Origin: Mycobacterium sp.
Lineage (GTDB): Bacteria > Actinomycetota > Actinomycetes > Mycobacteriales > Mycobacteriaceae
Length of the DNA: 64,000 nt
Assembly: GCA_018401645.1 (NCBI GenBank)
Contig: JAGYKK010000003.1
Coordinates: 1-64,000 of the forward strand
Direction: 5' to 3'
Under the pieces are notes generated by a model. That model did not search any database. It was not told where the DNA came from and saw nothing but the letters and a program-made list of their open reading frames with translations. A program made the translations under genes and the position numbers. Shown in pieces: positions 40,703 through 50,438 of this stretch. Every line of letters starts with the position of its first letter. Position 1 is the first letter of the stretch.

Positions 40703-40705
40703 CGC

Positions 40706-41425
40706 TCAGGGGGATTCGTTCAGATTGTCCAACATCGCCTGGGCAAGATCTCGGGCCCGGGTGGTGGCGACCCGCAGGGTCGGTTCCGGAGCAGTCACGG
40801 CGACATCGACATCGACGATGCAATCCGCCGACAACCCGACCGCGTGCTCGGTGGGAAAGCCGGCGTCGGTCTCGCCATCTCCGCTGAGAATCGTCGCTGA
40901 CAGGATCGGACCGTCCACGGCCACATTGGTGACCATGAGTCCGAGGTCGGCCCGACCGGTATCGGCTGCACCGGTGTCGGCGGTCCCGCCGGTGTTGATG
41001 CTGACCCGGCCGCCCTCGCAGGATCGCCACCGCGTCACGAATACGGAAAACATTCTGGAGGCCTCGGCGTCGGAGGCGAACCGCACCACACCGGTGTTGA
41101 CACTGGAGACCGTCTGCCCCTGGCCGAATCGGGCGAAATCCTGCCAGGCCACCGCACGCACGTCGCCCTTTTCATAGACCCACCGCATGAGCGGCGCGAT
41201 CACACCGAGGCATTCGATCGGATCCACAGCATCGTCACCGCGAATCCCGTTGGGCAACATCTCAATCGAGCCAAGAACCGGCTCACCGGTGGCGTCCAAC
41301 GGGTTTCCCACCGCGAACTCCACCTGTTCGACGGTCGGCAGGACCTGCTGCAGGGCGGCCGGGTGCTGAGGCAATGCCGAACCGTCGACGGCGGAGGAGC
41401 AGCCGGAAAGGACCACGATCGCCAC
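40706..41425 (-). CDS. LppR-like lipoprotein with PknH-type sensor domain
   Basis: Shortly after GTG 41425 comes the lipobox VLSGC. The mature part (two or three conserved cysteines, for example PIECLGV, RSCEGG and ADCIVD) resembles the extracellular PknH/LppR sensor domain. A nine-residue leader is too short for a signal peptide, and the same frame remains open upstream with an Arg-rich hydrophobic stretch (VARRCRSRGVCAIVAIVV) but no standard start codon. Either an unusual start or a small sequence error upstream is likely. It converges on treH with 3 bases between stops. Confidence 0.68.
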   Translation of the reverse strand: MAIVVLSGCSSAVDGSALPQHPAALQQVLPTVEQVEFAVGNPLDATGEPVLGSIEMLPNGIRGDDAVDPIECLGVIAPLMRWVYEKGDVRAVAWQDFARFGQGQTVSSVNTGVVRFASDAEASRMFSVFVTRWRSCEGGRVSINTGGTADTGAADTGRADLGLMVTNVAVDGPILSATILSGDGETDAGFPTEHAVGLSADCIVDVDVAVTAPEPTLRVATTRARDLAQAMLDNLNESP

Positions 41426-41487
41426 AATGGCGCAGACGCCCCGTGAGCGGCATCTGCGAGCAACTGAAGAGTGCCCTGTGATGGCCC

Positions 41488-43368
41488 CTACTTCCGAGTC
41501 TTGTCTGCGGGCTTATCGCCGGCCGCGTCGGTGGACAATGCCGCGACGAAGGCCTCCTGCGGCACTTCGACCCGACCGATGGTCTTCATCCGCTTCTTGC
41601 CCTCCTTCTGCTTCTCCAGCAGCTTGCGTTTCCGGGTGATGTCGCCGCCGTAGCACTTCGACAGCACGTCCTTGCGGATGGCCCGGATGTTCTCGCGGGC
41701 AATGATCTTTGAACCAACAGCCGCCTGAATCGGCACTTCGAACTGCTGGCGTGGAATGAGCTCCTTGAGCCTGGTAGCCATCCGCTGGCCGTAGGCCTGG
41801 GCCGAGTCCTTGTGCACGATGGCACTGAAGGCGTCGACGGCCTCCCCCTGCAACAGGATGTCGACCTTCACCAATGCGGCCTCCTGTTCACCGGCTTCCT
41901 CGTAGTCGAGGCTCGCGTAGCCGCGGGTGCGCGATTTCAGCGAATCGAAGAAGTCGAAGATGATCTCGCCCAGCGGCATGGTGTAGCGAAGCTCGACACG
42001 CTCCGGCGAGAGATAGTCCATGCCGCCGAGTTCACCGCGGCGCGACTGGCACAGTTCCATGATCGTTCCGATGAACTCACTCGGTGCGATCACCGTGCAC
42101 TTGACCACCGGCTCATAGACCATCGGGACCTTGCCGTCGGGCCAGTCCGAGGGGTTGGTGACGACCTTCTCGGCACCGTCCTCACCGACGACGCGGTAGA
42201 CCACATTGGGCGAGGTGGAGATCAGGTCGAGGTCGAACTCGCGTTCAAGGCGTTCGCGGGTGATCTCCATGTGTAACAGGCCGAGGAAACCGCACCGAAA
42301 GCCGAAGCCCAGTGCCACCGACGTCTCCGGCTCCCACACCAGCGCCGCGTCGTTGAGCTGCAATCGCTCCAAAGCGTCGCGTAGGTTGGGATAGTCCGAC
42401 CCGTCCACCGGATACAGGCCCGAGTACACCATGGGCCTGGGCTCTCGGTACCCCGTGAGCGCCTCGACGGCACCGTGTCGAGCGGAAGTGACGGTGTCGC
42501 CGACCTTGGACTGGCGAACGTCCTTGACCCCGGTGATCAGGTAGCCCACCTCGCCCACGCCGAGGCCTTCGGTGGCTTTGGGTTCGGGCGAGACGATGCC
42601 CACCTCGAGCAGTTCGTGGGTGGCGCCGGTGGACATCATCTTGATTTTCTCGCGCGGCGTGAGCGTGCCGTCAACCACGCGCACGTAGGTAACCACACCG
42701 CGGTAGATGTCGTAGACCGAATCGAAGATCATCGCGCGCGCCGGGCCGTCGGCGTCGCCGACGGGCGCGGGAACCAGACGAATGACCTCATCAAGCAGTT
42801 CGGCGACACCGGCACCGGTTTTGCCCGACACCCGCAGGACATCGCCGGGTTCGCAGCCGATGATGTGGGCGAGTTCGCCGGCGTAACGGTCCGGATCGGC
42901 CGCCGGCAGGTCGATCTTGTTCAGGACCGGGATGACCGTCAGCCCACGGTCCAGAGCGAGGTAGAGATTGGCCAGGGTCTGCGCCTCGATGCCCTGGGCG
43001 GCGTCGACCAGCAGCACCGCCCCCTCACAGGCCTCCAGGGCGCGGGAGACCTCGTAGGTGAAGTCGACGTGACCGGGGGTGTCGATCAGATGCAGGACGT
43101 AGTCGGTTCCGCCGACCGTCCAGGGCAACCGCACATTCTGGGCCTTGATGGTGATCCCGCGTTCCCGTTCGATGTCCATCCGGTCGAGGTACTGGGCGCG
43201 CATGTCCCGGTCGGCAACCACTCCGGTCAATTGCAGCATTCGGTCTGCCAGCGTCGACTTCCCGTGGTCGATGTGAGCGATGATGCAGAAGTTTCGGATC
43301 TGCGCCGGCGCGGTGAACGTCCGGTCGGCGAAACTGCTGATGGGAATCTCCTGGTGAGCGCTACTCAA
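41488..43368 (-). CDS. lepA: Elongation factor 4 (LepA)
   Basis: This 626-residue translational GTPase remodels stalled or mistranslocated ribosomes. G1 [10 protein letters not shown]2 RGITIKAQ, G3 DTPGHVDF, G4 NKIDLP are in the first 150 residues, followed by the EF-G-like domains and the LepA-specific C-terminus ([20 protein letters not shown]). Intact and of normal length. Confidence 0.97.
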   Translation of the reverse strand: MSSAHQEIPISSFADRTFTAPAQIRNFCIIAHIDHGKSTLADRMLQLTGVVADRDMRAQYLDRMDIERERGITIKAQNVRLPWTVGGTDYVLHLIDTPGHVDFTYEVSRALEACEGAVLLVDAAQGIEAQTLANLYLALDRGLTVIPVLNKIDLPAADPDRYAGELAHIIGCEPGDVLRVSGKTGAGVAELLDEVIRLVPAPVGDADGPARAMIFDSVYDIYRGVVTYVRVVDGTLTPREKIKMMSTGATHELLEVGIVSPEPKATEGLGVGEVGYLITGVKDVRQSKVGDTVTSARHGAVEALTGYREPRPMVYSGLYPVDGSDYPNLRDALERLQLNDAALVWEPETSVALGFGFRCGFLGLLHMEITRERLEREFDLDLISTSPNVVYRVVGEDGAEKVVTNPSDWPDGKVPMVYEPVVKCTVIAPSEFIGTIMELCQSRRGELGGMDYLSPERVELRYTMPLGEIIFDFFDSLKSRTRGYASLDYEEAGEQEAALVKVDILLQGEAVDAFSAIVHKDSAQAYGQRMATRLKELIPRQQFEVPIQAAVGSKIIARENIRAIRKDVLSKCYGGDITRKRKLLEKQKEGKKRMKTIGRVEVPQEAFVAALSTDAAGDKPADKTRK

Positions 43369-43464
43369 TCGCGGTTTTCACACGGGTCGTGCGGTGAGTT
43401 CAGCGTATCGACTCCGGGGCACCCGAACCCAATCGCGACGCGCCGTGGAGTTTCGCTGACCGCC

Positions 43465-43470
43465 TATGCT
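43465..43470 (+). promoter_or_regulatory. -10 element for a leaderless transcript
   Basis: TATGCT matches TANNNT and ends 7 bases before ATG 43478, predicting a leaderless mRNA for the PemK/MazF-like gene. This favours ATG 43478 over the ATG at 43466, which overlaps the -10 itself. Confidence 0.5.
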
Positions 43471-43477
43471 GTCGACC

Positions 43478-44074
43478 ATGACGTCGCCGTGGAGGACGTT
43501 TCAGCGACTGGCTGAGCACCTGGTGTTCAACGAGGCTCCGAAGTTGCTGCGTGGGTTGGTGGACCCGAACTCGATACCGCGAACGCTCCAGCAGGGGTTG
43601 AGGATCGGCCTGGAGGCGCTGGTGGCCACCGCCGTGGCCGTCCCTGCGCAGACTGCCATCCCGGCGGGCCGACCGATCACCAGCAGCAGTCTGCCCACCG
43701 CCCATCGGGCCCGAACCGTGGTCTACGCACCGGATCTTGACGGCCGCGCCGATCCGGGGGAGGTCGTCTGGACCTGGGTGGTGTTCGAGGACGATCCAAC
43801 TCGAGGCAAGGACCGCCCGGTGCTGGTGATCGGCCGCGAACGCGAGGCCCTGCTGGGGCTGATGCTCTCCAGCCAATCGCACCACGGTGAGGATTCGGCC
43901 TGGATCAGCATCGGATCGGGGAGTTGGGACTACGAGGGCAGGCCCAGTTGGGTGCGCCTGGATCGAGTTCTCGACGTTCCCGAGGAGGGCATCCGGCGGG
44001 AGGGTGCGGTCATGGAGCGCCACATCTTCGAACTCGTCGCAGCACGGCTTCGGGCCGAATACTCCTGGACCTGA
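43478..44074 (+). CDS. PemK/MazF-like domain protein (Rv2405-like)
   Basis: This protein of 198 residues has a non-conserved N-terminal third, then a small beta-barrel-like domain beginning ARTVVYAPDLDGRADPGEVVWTWVVFE with KDRPVLVIGRE and GLMLSSQSHH, the layout of PemK/MazF endoribonucleases (P-GE-V, RP-L, and a downstream Ser/Thr). No antitoxin-like ORF adjoins it, so it may be a chromosomal, non-toxin member. Family assignment is tentative. Confidence 0.62.
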   Translation: MTSPWRTFQRLAEHLVFNEAPKLLRGLVDPNSIPRTLQQGLRIGLEALVATAVAVPAQTAIPAGRPITSSSLPTAHRARTVVYAPDLDGRADPGEVVWTWVVFEDDPTRGKDRPVLVIGREREALLGLMLSSQSHHGEDSAWISIGSGSWDYEGRPSWVRLDRVLDVPEEGIRREGAVMERHIFELVAARLRAEYSWT

Positions 44075-44084
44075 TTGGTTCGGT

Positions 44085-44516
44085 TCAGCCGCCCTGGGTG
44101 ATGTAGGCCTGCAGTTGTTGCCGTTCGGCCATCATCTCCTCCATCCGACTCTTGACCACGTCACCGATACTCACGATCCCGGCCAGACGCCCGTTCTCCA
44201 GGACCGGGACGTGGCGCACCCGGTTGTTGGTCATCAGAATCGCCAGATCGTGCACTCGGTCGTCGGGACCGCAGGTCAGCACCAGGGCGCTCATCACGTC
44301 GGCGACCGGCCGGTGAAGGAGGTCCGGGCCGTATTGGTGGAGCCCGCGCACCACGTCACGCTCAGCCACGATGCCGACCACTCCATCGGCATCGATGACC
44401 ACCATGGACCCGATGTCGTGCTCCGCAAGGTCGGCGAGCAGTGCGGCGACCGTCGTCGTTCGGGTGACGGTTGCCACCGCCGTTCCCTTGCCGCGCAGAA
44501 TGTCAGCGATACGCAT
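44085..44516 (-). CDS. CBS-domain pair protein (Rv2406c-like)
   Basis: This 143-residue protein consists almost wholly of two CBS motifs (IGSMVVIDADGVVGIVAERDVVRGL and VRHVPVLENGRLAGIVSIGDVVKSRM), a module that binds adenosine nucleotides. The ATG at 44516 has an ideal ribosome binding site (AGGAGG, 5 bases upstream). A GTG two codons earlier lies inside that site. Stand-alone CBS pairs sense energy charge for partners not visible here. Confidence 0.88.
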   Translation of the reverse strand: MRIADILRGKGTAVATVTRTTTVAALLADLAEHDIGSMVVIDADGVVGIVAERDVVRGLHQYGPDLLHRPVADVMSALVLTCGPDDRVHDLAILMTNNRVRHVPVLENGRLAGIVSIGDVVKSRMEEMMAERQQLQAYITQGG

Positions 44517-44631
44517 GGCCACCTCCTGTGATGGATCTCACTCCCAGGCTACGGCTTAATGCCCGCGTCCGGAAGGGAAACAGCGACCGCGATACCCCGC
44601 CCGACAGTCACCACTACGATTACGAGTCACC

Positions 44632-45459
44632 ATGATCGAAATCATCCTGACCGGTACCGGCAGTCCGATGGTCGACCCGAATCGGGCCGGACCGTCCACC
44701 CTGGTGAAAGCCGGCGAGGCGATCTTTCTTGCCGACTGCGGCCGTGGCGTGTTGATGCGCGCCGCCGCGGTGGGAGTGGGGGCGGCGAACCTGACCGCGG
44801 TGCTGCTGACCCACCTGCACAGTGACCACATCACCGATCTGTCCGACGTCATCACCACTCGGTGGATCACTTCGCTAAGCCCGGCCCCGCTGCCGATCAT
44901 CGGCCCGCCCGGCACCAGGGCGGTGGTCGAGGCCACCCTGGCCGCACTGGCTCCCGACATCTCCTATCGCATCGGCCACCACGCCGACATCACGGCGCCA
45001 CCGGAGGTCATGGTGACGGAGTACACGGCGGGTCAGGTGTTCCACGACGGGGGCGTGCGGATCATCGCCGCTGCCACGGATCACCGACCGGTGGAACCCA
45101 CGATCGCCTTTCGCATCGAGTACGACGGGGCATCGGTCGTGCTGGCCGGGGATTCGGTGCCCTGCGGCACTCTCGACGCTCTGGCCAGCGGAGCCGACGC
45201 GCTGGTGCACACGGCGATCCGCAAGGATCTTGTCGAGCAGGTGCCCGTGCAGCGACTCACCGACATCCTGGACTATCACTCCTCGGTGGAGCAGGCTGCG
45301 GCCACCGCGGCTCGGGCCGGGGTGCAGACCCTGGTGCTCACCCACTACGTGCCTGCGCTGACGGCCGGAACAGAGGATCAGTGGCGCGCCCTGGCCGCTG
45401 GCGAGTTCAGCGGTCGGGTGGAACTCGGCGACGACCTGCTTCGCGTCACCGTCGGGTGA
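44632..45459 (+). CDS. Metallo-beta-lactamase-fold hydrolase, RNase Z-like
   Basis: This 275-residue protein has the metal motif [20 protein letters not shown] upstream, VLAGDSVPC (Asp ligand) and a C-terminal LTHYVPA (His ligand), as in RNase Z/ElaC and arylsulfatase-like MBL hydrolases. The M. tuberculosis counterpart is Rv2407. RNase Z proper would process tRNA 3' ends; the family alone does not settle the substrate. Confidence 0.83.
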   Translation: MIEIILTGTGSPMVDPNRAGPSTLVKAGEAIFLADCGRGVLMRAAAVGVGAANLTAVLLTHLHSDHITDLSDVITTRWITSLSPAPLPIIGPPGTRAVVEATLAALAPDISYRIGHHADITAPPEVMVTEYTAGQVFHDGGVRIIAAATDHRPVEPTIAFRIEYDGASVVLAGDSVPCGTLDALASGADALVHTAIRKDLVEQVPVQRLTDILDYHSSVEQAAATAARAGVQTLVLTHYVPALTAGTEDQWRALAAGEFSGRVELGDDLLRVTVG

Positions 45460-45477
45460 ATGCTTCGGTCCGAATTG

Positions 45478-46317
45478 TCAGGCCAGCCTTGTCATCTCGA
45501 CCACAACATCCAAATCACTGGAATCCTGTCCCAAATATATTCCTTTGAGCGGCGTTACATCGGCGTAGCTGCGGCCGAATCCGACGCTGATGTACTGCTC
45601 GTTGATCTCCGTGTCGTTGGTCGGGTCGTAGTCCCACCAACTTCCGGTCCAGGCCTGAACCCAGGCATGGCTCTCCCCCTCGACGGATTCGCCGATCATC
45701 GCGTCGCGGTTGGGGTGCAGATAGCCGGAGACGTAGCGGGCCGGAATTCCCATCGAGCGCAACAGGATCAGCGTCAGGTGCGCGAAGTCCTGACACACCC
45801 CCTTCCCCTCATTCAGGGCATCCAGTCCGGACGAATGAACGCCGGTCGTCCCCGGTACGTACTGCAGTTCGGAATGGACCCATTTGGCGGTGGCGAGCAC
45901 GGCGTCGTGGGGTTGTCGGCCCTTAATCAGGCTCTTCGCGGTGCGGTCGATGCGCTTACTAATCGGGGTATACGCATTGGGCGTGAGAACCTCGTGGTAG
46001 CGATCAAGCACCACCGTCGACTCCAGATCCGCCCAGTCAACCGTCGCCACCGGAGGTTCTGGCCTTTCGGTCTCGACAACCGAGGACGACGTCACCTCCA
46101 ACTCGGTGTGCGGGGCATGCAGGTCGAAGGCGGTCACCGTGGTTCCCCAGTAGTCGACGTATCGGTAGGACCGGGTCGCGGGGGTGGTCTCGACGCGGTT
46201 GATAATCACGTTCTGGCGCGAATCCGAGCGGGGCGTCAAGCGCGCCTCGTTGTAGGAGGCCGTGACCGGAGTCTTGTAGGCATAACCGGTGGCGTGGACG
46301 ACCCGCATCCGCCACAT
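45478..46317 (-). CDS. Transglutaminase-like cysteine protease family protein (Rv2409c-like)
   Basis: This 279-residue cytoplasmic protein has a transglutaminase N-terminal beta domain and a catalytic core with Cys in EGKGVCQDFAHL, His in ESHAWVQAW and Asp in WWDYDPTND. It starts at ATG 46317, overlapping the stop of the alpha-E gene (TGATG). It forms a three-gene unit with the alpha-E and ATP-grasp genes. Confidence 0.88.
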   Translation of the reverse strand: MWRMRVVHATGYAYKTPVTASYNEARLTPRSDSRQNVIINRVETTPATRSYRYVDYWGTTVTAFDLHAPHTELEVTSSSVVETERPEPPVATVDWADLESTVVLDRYHEVLTPNAYTPISKRIDRTAKSLIKGRQPHDAVLATAKWVHSELQYVPGTTGVHSSGLDALNEGKGVCQDFAHLTLILLRSMGIPARYVSGYLHPNRDAMIGESVEGESHAWVQAWTGSWWDYDPTNDTEINEQYISVGFGRSYADVTPLKGIYLGQDSSDLDVVVEMTRLA

Positions 46318-47306
46318 CAGTGCTCACCTTTTTCGATCTCACTGGACACCGAGCCGGTGCTGCGGCCGGCATCGGACCACTCCACCCATGGTGCAAGTCG
46401 AAAGTACCTCAGCGACAACGCTTCTCCGACGTCTCGGCAGGTAGTCTGAAGTCCTGCCAGTCTGCTTTCCAGGGAGTCCAACAATACTCCGGGCCGAACG
46501 AACTCGAGCTCGCTGCGGGCCCGGCCCAGCAGGCGCCGAGCTTCTGCACCGGTGCCGGCCCGATCACTGGGACCGCGCATCAACTCGTCAAGACTGTGCT
46601 CGGCGAGCTTGAGGGAGTAGAAGGCCGAGCGGGGGAACTGCCGATCCAGCAGCATGAATTCAATCACCCGGTTGGCGTCAAGTACCCCGCCATGCGTGCG
46701 CAGGTAGGTGTCGTGGGCTCCCGCTGCGCGCAGCACGCTGACCCAGGTCGGCGAGGACGCGCTGTCCCCAACCCTGGTAAGCAGTAGTCGTACCGTCATG
46801 TCCACCCGTTCCAGTGCGCGACCGAGCACCAGGAAGCGGTAGCCGTCATCGCGGGACAGGGTGGCATCGGCAAGGCCGGCGAACATCGCGGCCCGGCCCT
46901 CGACGAAGGTGAAGAATTCGTGCGGACCGAGGCGCCGTGCTGCCCGCTCCCGCTCAGCCAACGCGTTATATGTGGTGTTAAGGCACTCCCACATGTCGCT
47001 GGAAATGACTTCCCTTGCCGAGCGGGCATTTTCACGTGCCGCACTGATCGCGTCAATGATCGAGTAGCCACCCGAGGCTCCACGTTTAAAGGCCACCAGG
47101 TCGGTCAGCGCCCACATGTCCAGACCGGTCCGTGGCGGCTCGATTCCCAGGACCTCCAGCAGCGTGCGAGAGGTCTGGTCAGGGTCGGCAGTGGAGTCCT
47201 CCAGCAACTGGTGGACGGTGACATCGAGGATTCGGGCGGTGTCATCGGCGCGCTCGACATACCGACCGATCCAGTACAACGCTTCAGCATTACGGGCTAG
47301 CATCAC
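46317..47306 (-). CDS. Alpha-E (DUF403) domain protein (Rv2410c-like)
   Basis: This 329-residue all-helical protein begins MLARNAEALYWIGRYVERADDTARILD, the signature of the alpha-E family (COG2307). It starts at GTG 47306 or at the ATG that immediately follows, overlapping the ATP-grasp gene's stop. Found between ATP-grasp and transglutaminase genes across bacteria, it is thought to assist a peptide-modifying or amide-bond-forming system. Confidence 0.87.
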   Translation of the reverse strand: MMLARNAEALYWIGRYVERADDTARILDVTVHQLLEDSTADPDQTSRTLLEVLGIEPPRTGLDMWALTDLVAFKRGASGGYSIIDAISAARENARSAREVISSDMWECLNTTYNALAERERAARRLGPHEFFTFVEGRAAMFAGLADATLSRDDGYRFLVLGRALERVDMTVRLLLTRVGDSASSPTWVSVLRAAGAHDTYLRTHGGVLDANRVIEFMLLDRQFPRSAFYSLKLAEHSLDELMRGPSDRAGTGAEARRLLGRARSELEFVRPGVLLDSLESRLAGLQTTCRDVGEALSLRYFRLAPWVEWSDAGRSTGSVSSEIEKGEH

Positions 47307-49005
47307 CGGACTCCGGTATCGGGGGGCTCGCGCAGCACCGTCTGCTGTTGTTGCTGCTGCTGCTCGTTCATGGCGTGCTGCTGCAACGGGTGCACCTCGG
47401 TGGCCACCCCGGACCTGAGCGGGGTCGACCTGGTCGAAGCCTGCTTGGAAACCTGGGTTTTCACTGCCTGAGCGGCGGCCAATTCCCGGGCCGTCGGCGA
47501 GGTGCGCGAGGCCAGCACCCAGGTGTCCTTGGACCCGCCGCCCTGACTGGAGTTGACCACCAGGGACCCCTCGGTGAGCGCGACCCTAGTCAAGCCGCCG
47601 GGCAGCACCCACACCTTCTCGCCATCGTTGACGGCAAATGGGCGCAGGTCAACATGCCGCGGTGCCAACGTGTCGCCAACTTTGGTGGGCACCGTCGAGA
47701 GTTGCACGACCGGTTGGGCGATCCAGCCCCGCGGGTCGGCGGTGACCTTGCGGCGGATCGCGGCCAGTTCTTTCTCCGATGCGTAGGGGCCGAAGACGAT
47801 GCCGTAACCGCCGGACCCCTCGACGGGTTTGATGACGAGTTCCTCGGCGCGGTCGATCACCTCGGCACGCTCGGAGTCGAGCCAGCAGCGCAGGGTATCG
47901 ACGTTGGCGAGCAAGGGTTTCTCGCCGAGGTAGTACTCGATGATCGTCGGCACGTAGGTATAGACGAGTTTGTCGTCACCGACCCCGTTACCCACGGCAC
48001 TGGAGATCACCACGTTGCCGGCCCTGGCGGCGTTGACCACGCCGGCGACGCCGAGGATGGAGTCGGGCCGAAAGTGCATCGGGTCGAGATAGTCGTCGTC
48101 GATGCGCCGGTAGATGACATCGACCTGGCGTTCGCCCTCGGTGGTGCGCATGTAGACCGCGTTGTCGCGGCAGACCAGGTCCGGACCCTCGACAAGTTCG
48201 ACCCCCATCTGCCGGGCCAGCAGTGAGTGTTCGAAATATGCCGAATTGAACGGGCCGGGCGTCAGCAGTACGACGGTGGGATCACTTTCGTTGGTGGCTG
48301 CCGCATTGCGCAGCGCCCGCAACAGGTGCGACGGGTAGTCGTCGACCGGGCGAACCCGGTGAGTTCCGAACAGATTCGGAAAAACCCGCGTCATCACCCG
48401 ACGGTTCTCCATCACGTAGGAGACACCCGACGGCGAGCGCAGGTTGTCCTCGAGCACCCGGAAGGTGCCCTGGGCGTCACGGACGAGGTCGATACCGGCG
48501 ACGTGAATACGGACGCTATTCGGGGGGCTGATCCCGGCCGCCTCGCGGTGGAAGTGCTCGCAGGAGGTGACCAACCGGCGTGGGATGACGCCGTCGCGCA
48601 GAATCTCCTGATCGCCGTAGATGTCATCAAGGAAGCGCTCCAGAGCGATCACCCGCTGGGTTATCCCGGCCTCTAGGCGGGCCCACTCGGCCGCCGAGAT
48701 CACCCAGGGCACCAGGTCCAGCGGAGCGGCCGCTCCTGCCCCGACAGCGGAAAGGTGATGCCCTGATCGACGAACGCCCTCCCGAGCGCCTCGGCACGGG
48801 CTTCCAGTTCGTCAGTGCCAGTCGGGGCGAGTTCGGCGTAAATACCCTTGTAGGGGGCGCGCGGCTTGCCCCGGCGGTCGAACATCTCGTCGAACGCCGC
48901 CAGGTAGGAGCCCATCTCCCGATAACCGCCGAAGATGTGATCTCCGGGAAGGTCCGGGCTGGGAACGGCCGCATCCGCCCCGAGGTTCGCGCTACCGAGG
49001 GTCAC
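47303..49005 (-). CDS. Circularly permuted ATP-grasp protein (Rv2411c-like; frameshifted near its start)
   Basis: From GTG 49005 (VTLGSANLGADAAVPSPD) the N-terminal frame reads to SGQERPL. One missing base near 48726 then shifts to PLDLVPWVISAAEW, which continues to the end, giving about 567 residues. Core motifs include GVSYVMENRRVMTRVFPNLF, ELVEGPDLVCRDNAVYMRT, and the nucleotide-binding loop ELVIKPVEGSGGYGIVFGP. This is the COG2308 ATP-grasp family proposed to form amide bonds. The C-terminus has a run of seven glutamines encoded by CAG/CAA repeats (47345-47365). It overlaps the alpha-E gene. Confidence 0.87.
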
Positions 49006-49119
49006 GCGTCACATAGTGCATGAGACTTGCCGTTTCCGCAGGCTGAGAAGCTCCGCTTTGGGACTATTGGATCCATACTGATATCCTCAGCAGGCGTCGC
49101 GAGGGCTCCTGCCCCGGCG

Positions 49120-49151
49120 TTGACAAGACGAAACCGCCTTCGAACTACTGT
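49120..49151 (+). promoter_or_regulatory. Candidate rpsT promoter
   Basis: TTGACA at 49120 is a perfect -35 box. TACTGT at 49146 is a good -10, though the 20-base spacing is longer than usual. Transcription would start about 7 bases before the rpsT GTG. Confidence 0.45.
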
Positions 49152-49164
49152 GGGGAAACACCGC

Positions 49165-49425
49165 GTGGCCAACATCAAGTCGCAGCAGAAGCGCAACATC
49201 ACCAACGAGCGCCGCAGGCTGCGCAACAAGTCGGTGAAGTCCGCACTGCACACGGCGATCCGGGCGTTCCGCTCCGCCGCCGCCGATGGCGACAAAGACA
49301 AAGCCTCGGAGTTGCTGGCAACCACCAGCCGCAAGCTCGACAAGGCCGCCAGCAAGGGCGTCATTCACAAGAACCAGGCCGCCAACAAGAAGTCGGCCTT
49401 GGCCCAGACGCTGCACAAGATCTGA
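49165..49425 (+). CDS. rpsT: 30S ribosomal protein S20
   Basis: This 86-residue Lys/Arg-rich protein ([18 protein letters not shown]) is of exact family length. It starts at GTG 49165. Upstream in-frame codons are not conserved. It binds the 5' domain of 16S rRNA early in 30S assembly. Confidence 0.97.
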   Translation: MANIKSQQKRNITNERRRLRNKSVKSALHTAIRAFRSAAADGDKDKASELLATTSRKLDKAASKGVIHKNQAANKKSALAQTLHKI

Positions 49426-49449
49426 ACAACTGCCCAGCACTGACCGGCG

Positions 49450-50426
49450 TCACCGTCGGCCGCCGGCGGCCAGTTCCGCCACCTTCCGCACAGTCTTCTC
49501 CAGGACGTAATCGGCATCGACCGCTGCGCCCTTCACATCGGCGTTGAGGGCGGCAACCAACCGGATCGCGGTCGCGACGGTATCCCGCGTCCAGCGCCGT
49601 GACTGCTTCTGTGCCTTCTGGATCTTCCAGGGCGCCATCCCGAGCTCGGCTGCCAGCCGGTAGGGATCACCGGAAAGCGGGCCGACGCGCGCAATGGCAT
49701 GAATCGCTTCGCCCAGTGCATCAGCGAGCAGGACGTGAGGCACACCGCGCGACATCGCCCAGCGCAGCGCCTCCGCTGAGCCGGCGATATCACCGCCGAC
49801 GGCTTTGTCGGCGATGTCGAAGCCGGTGACCTCAGCCTTGCCGCTGTGATAGCGGCGTACGGCTTCGGCGTTGACATGACCGCCCGTATCGGCGACCAAT
49901 TGCGAGCAGGCCGAGGCCAGTTCGCGGATATCGGAGCCGACGGCATCGAGAAGCGCGCCGATGGTCTCGTCGTCGGCTTTAACCTTCAGTGCGCGGAATT
50001 CGGCCCTTACGAAGGCGGCACGCTCGGGGGCTTTGGTGATCTTGGCGCACTCATGGGTTCGGGCGTCGAGGTCCCGCAACCGACCGGCCAGCGCCTTGGC
50101 TCGTCCACCGCCGGAGTGCACCACCACCAGCACGGTGCCCAGCGGTAGGTCGGCAGCCGCCGAGGCGATCAACGCACGACGGCATCCTTACCCGCCTCAT
50201 CCGCATCCGCGAGGACCACCACCCGCTCGTCGGCGAACAGCGACGGACTCAGCAGTTCGGCAAGCTCATTGGTCGACACGTCACCGGCCCGCAGATAGTC
50301 GACCGGCACGTCGTCGGTTCCGGCGGCCGTCCGGGTGGCGGCGCGCAGGATCTGACCCACCGCCCGATCGACGAGGAGGTCCTCCGCACCGAGGATCAGG
50401 TGCAGGGGTTCCACCGCCTCACTCAC
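49450..50426 (-). CDS. holA: DNA polymerase III delta subunit (frameshifted)
   Basis: Clamp-loader delta subunit of about 325 residues. The N-terminal part ([21 protein letters not shown] to [10 protein letters not shown]) and the rest ([23 protein letters not shown] to [13 protein letters not shown]) are in different frames. One missing base near 50176 (GTC[C]GTGCG) would join them as [15 protein letters not shown]. HolA is essential, so a sequence error is likely. The start is GTG 50426. It follows comEC on the same strand, the common comEA-comEC-holA order. Confidence 0.92.
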
Positions 50427-50438
50427 TCGGTGATGGTG

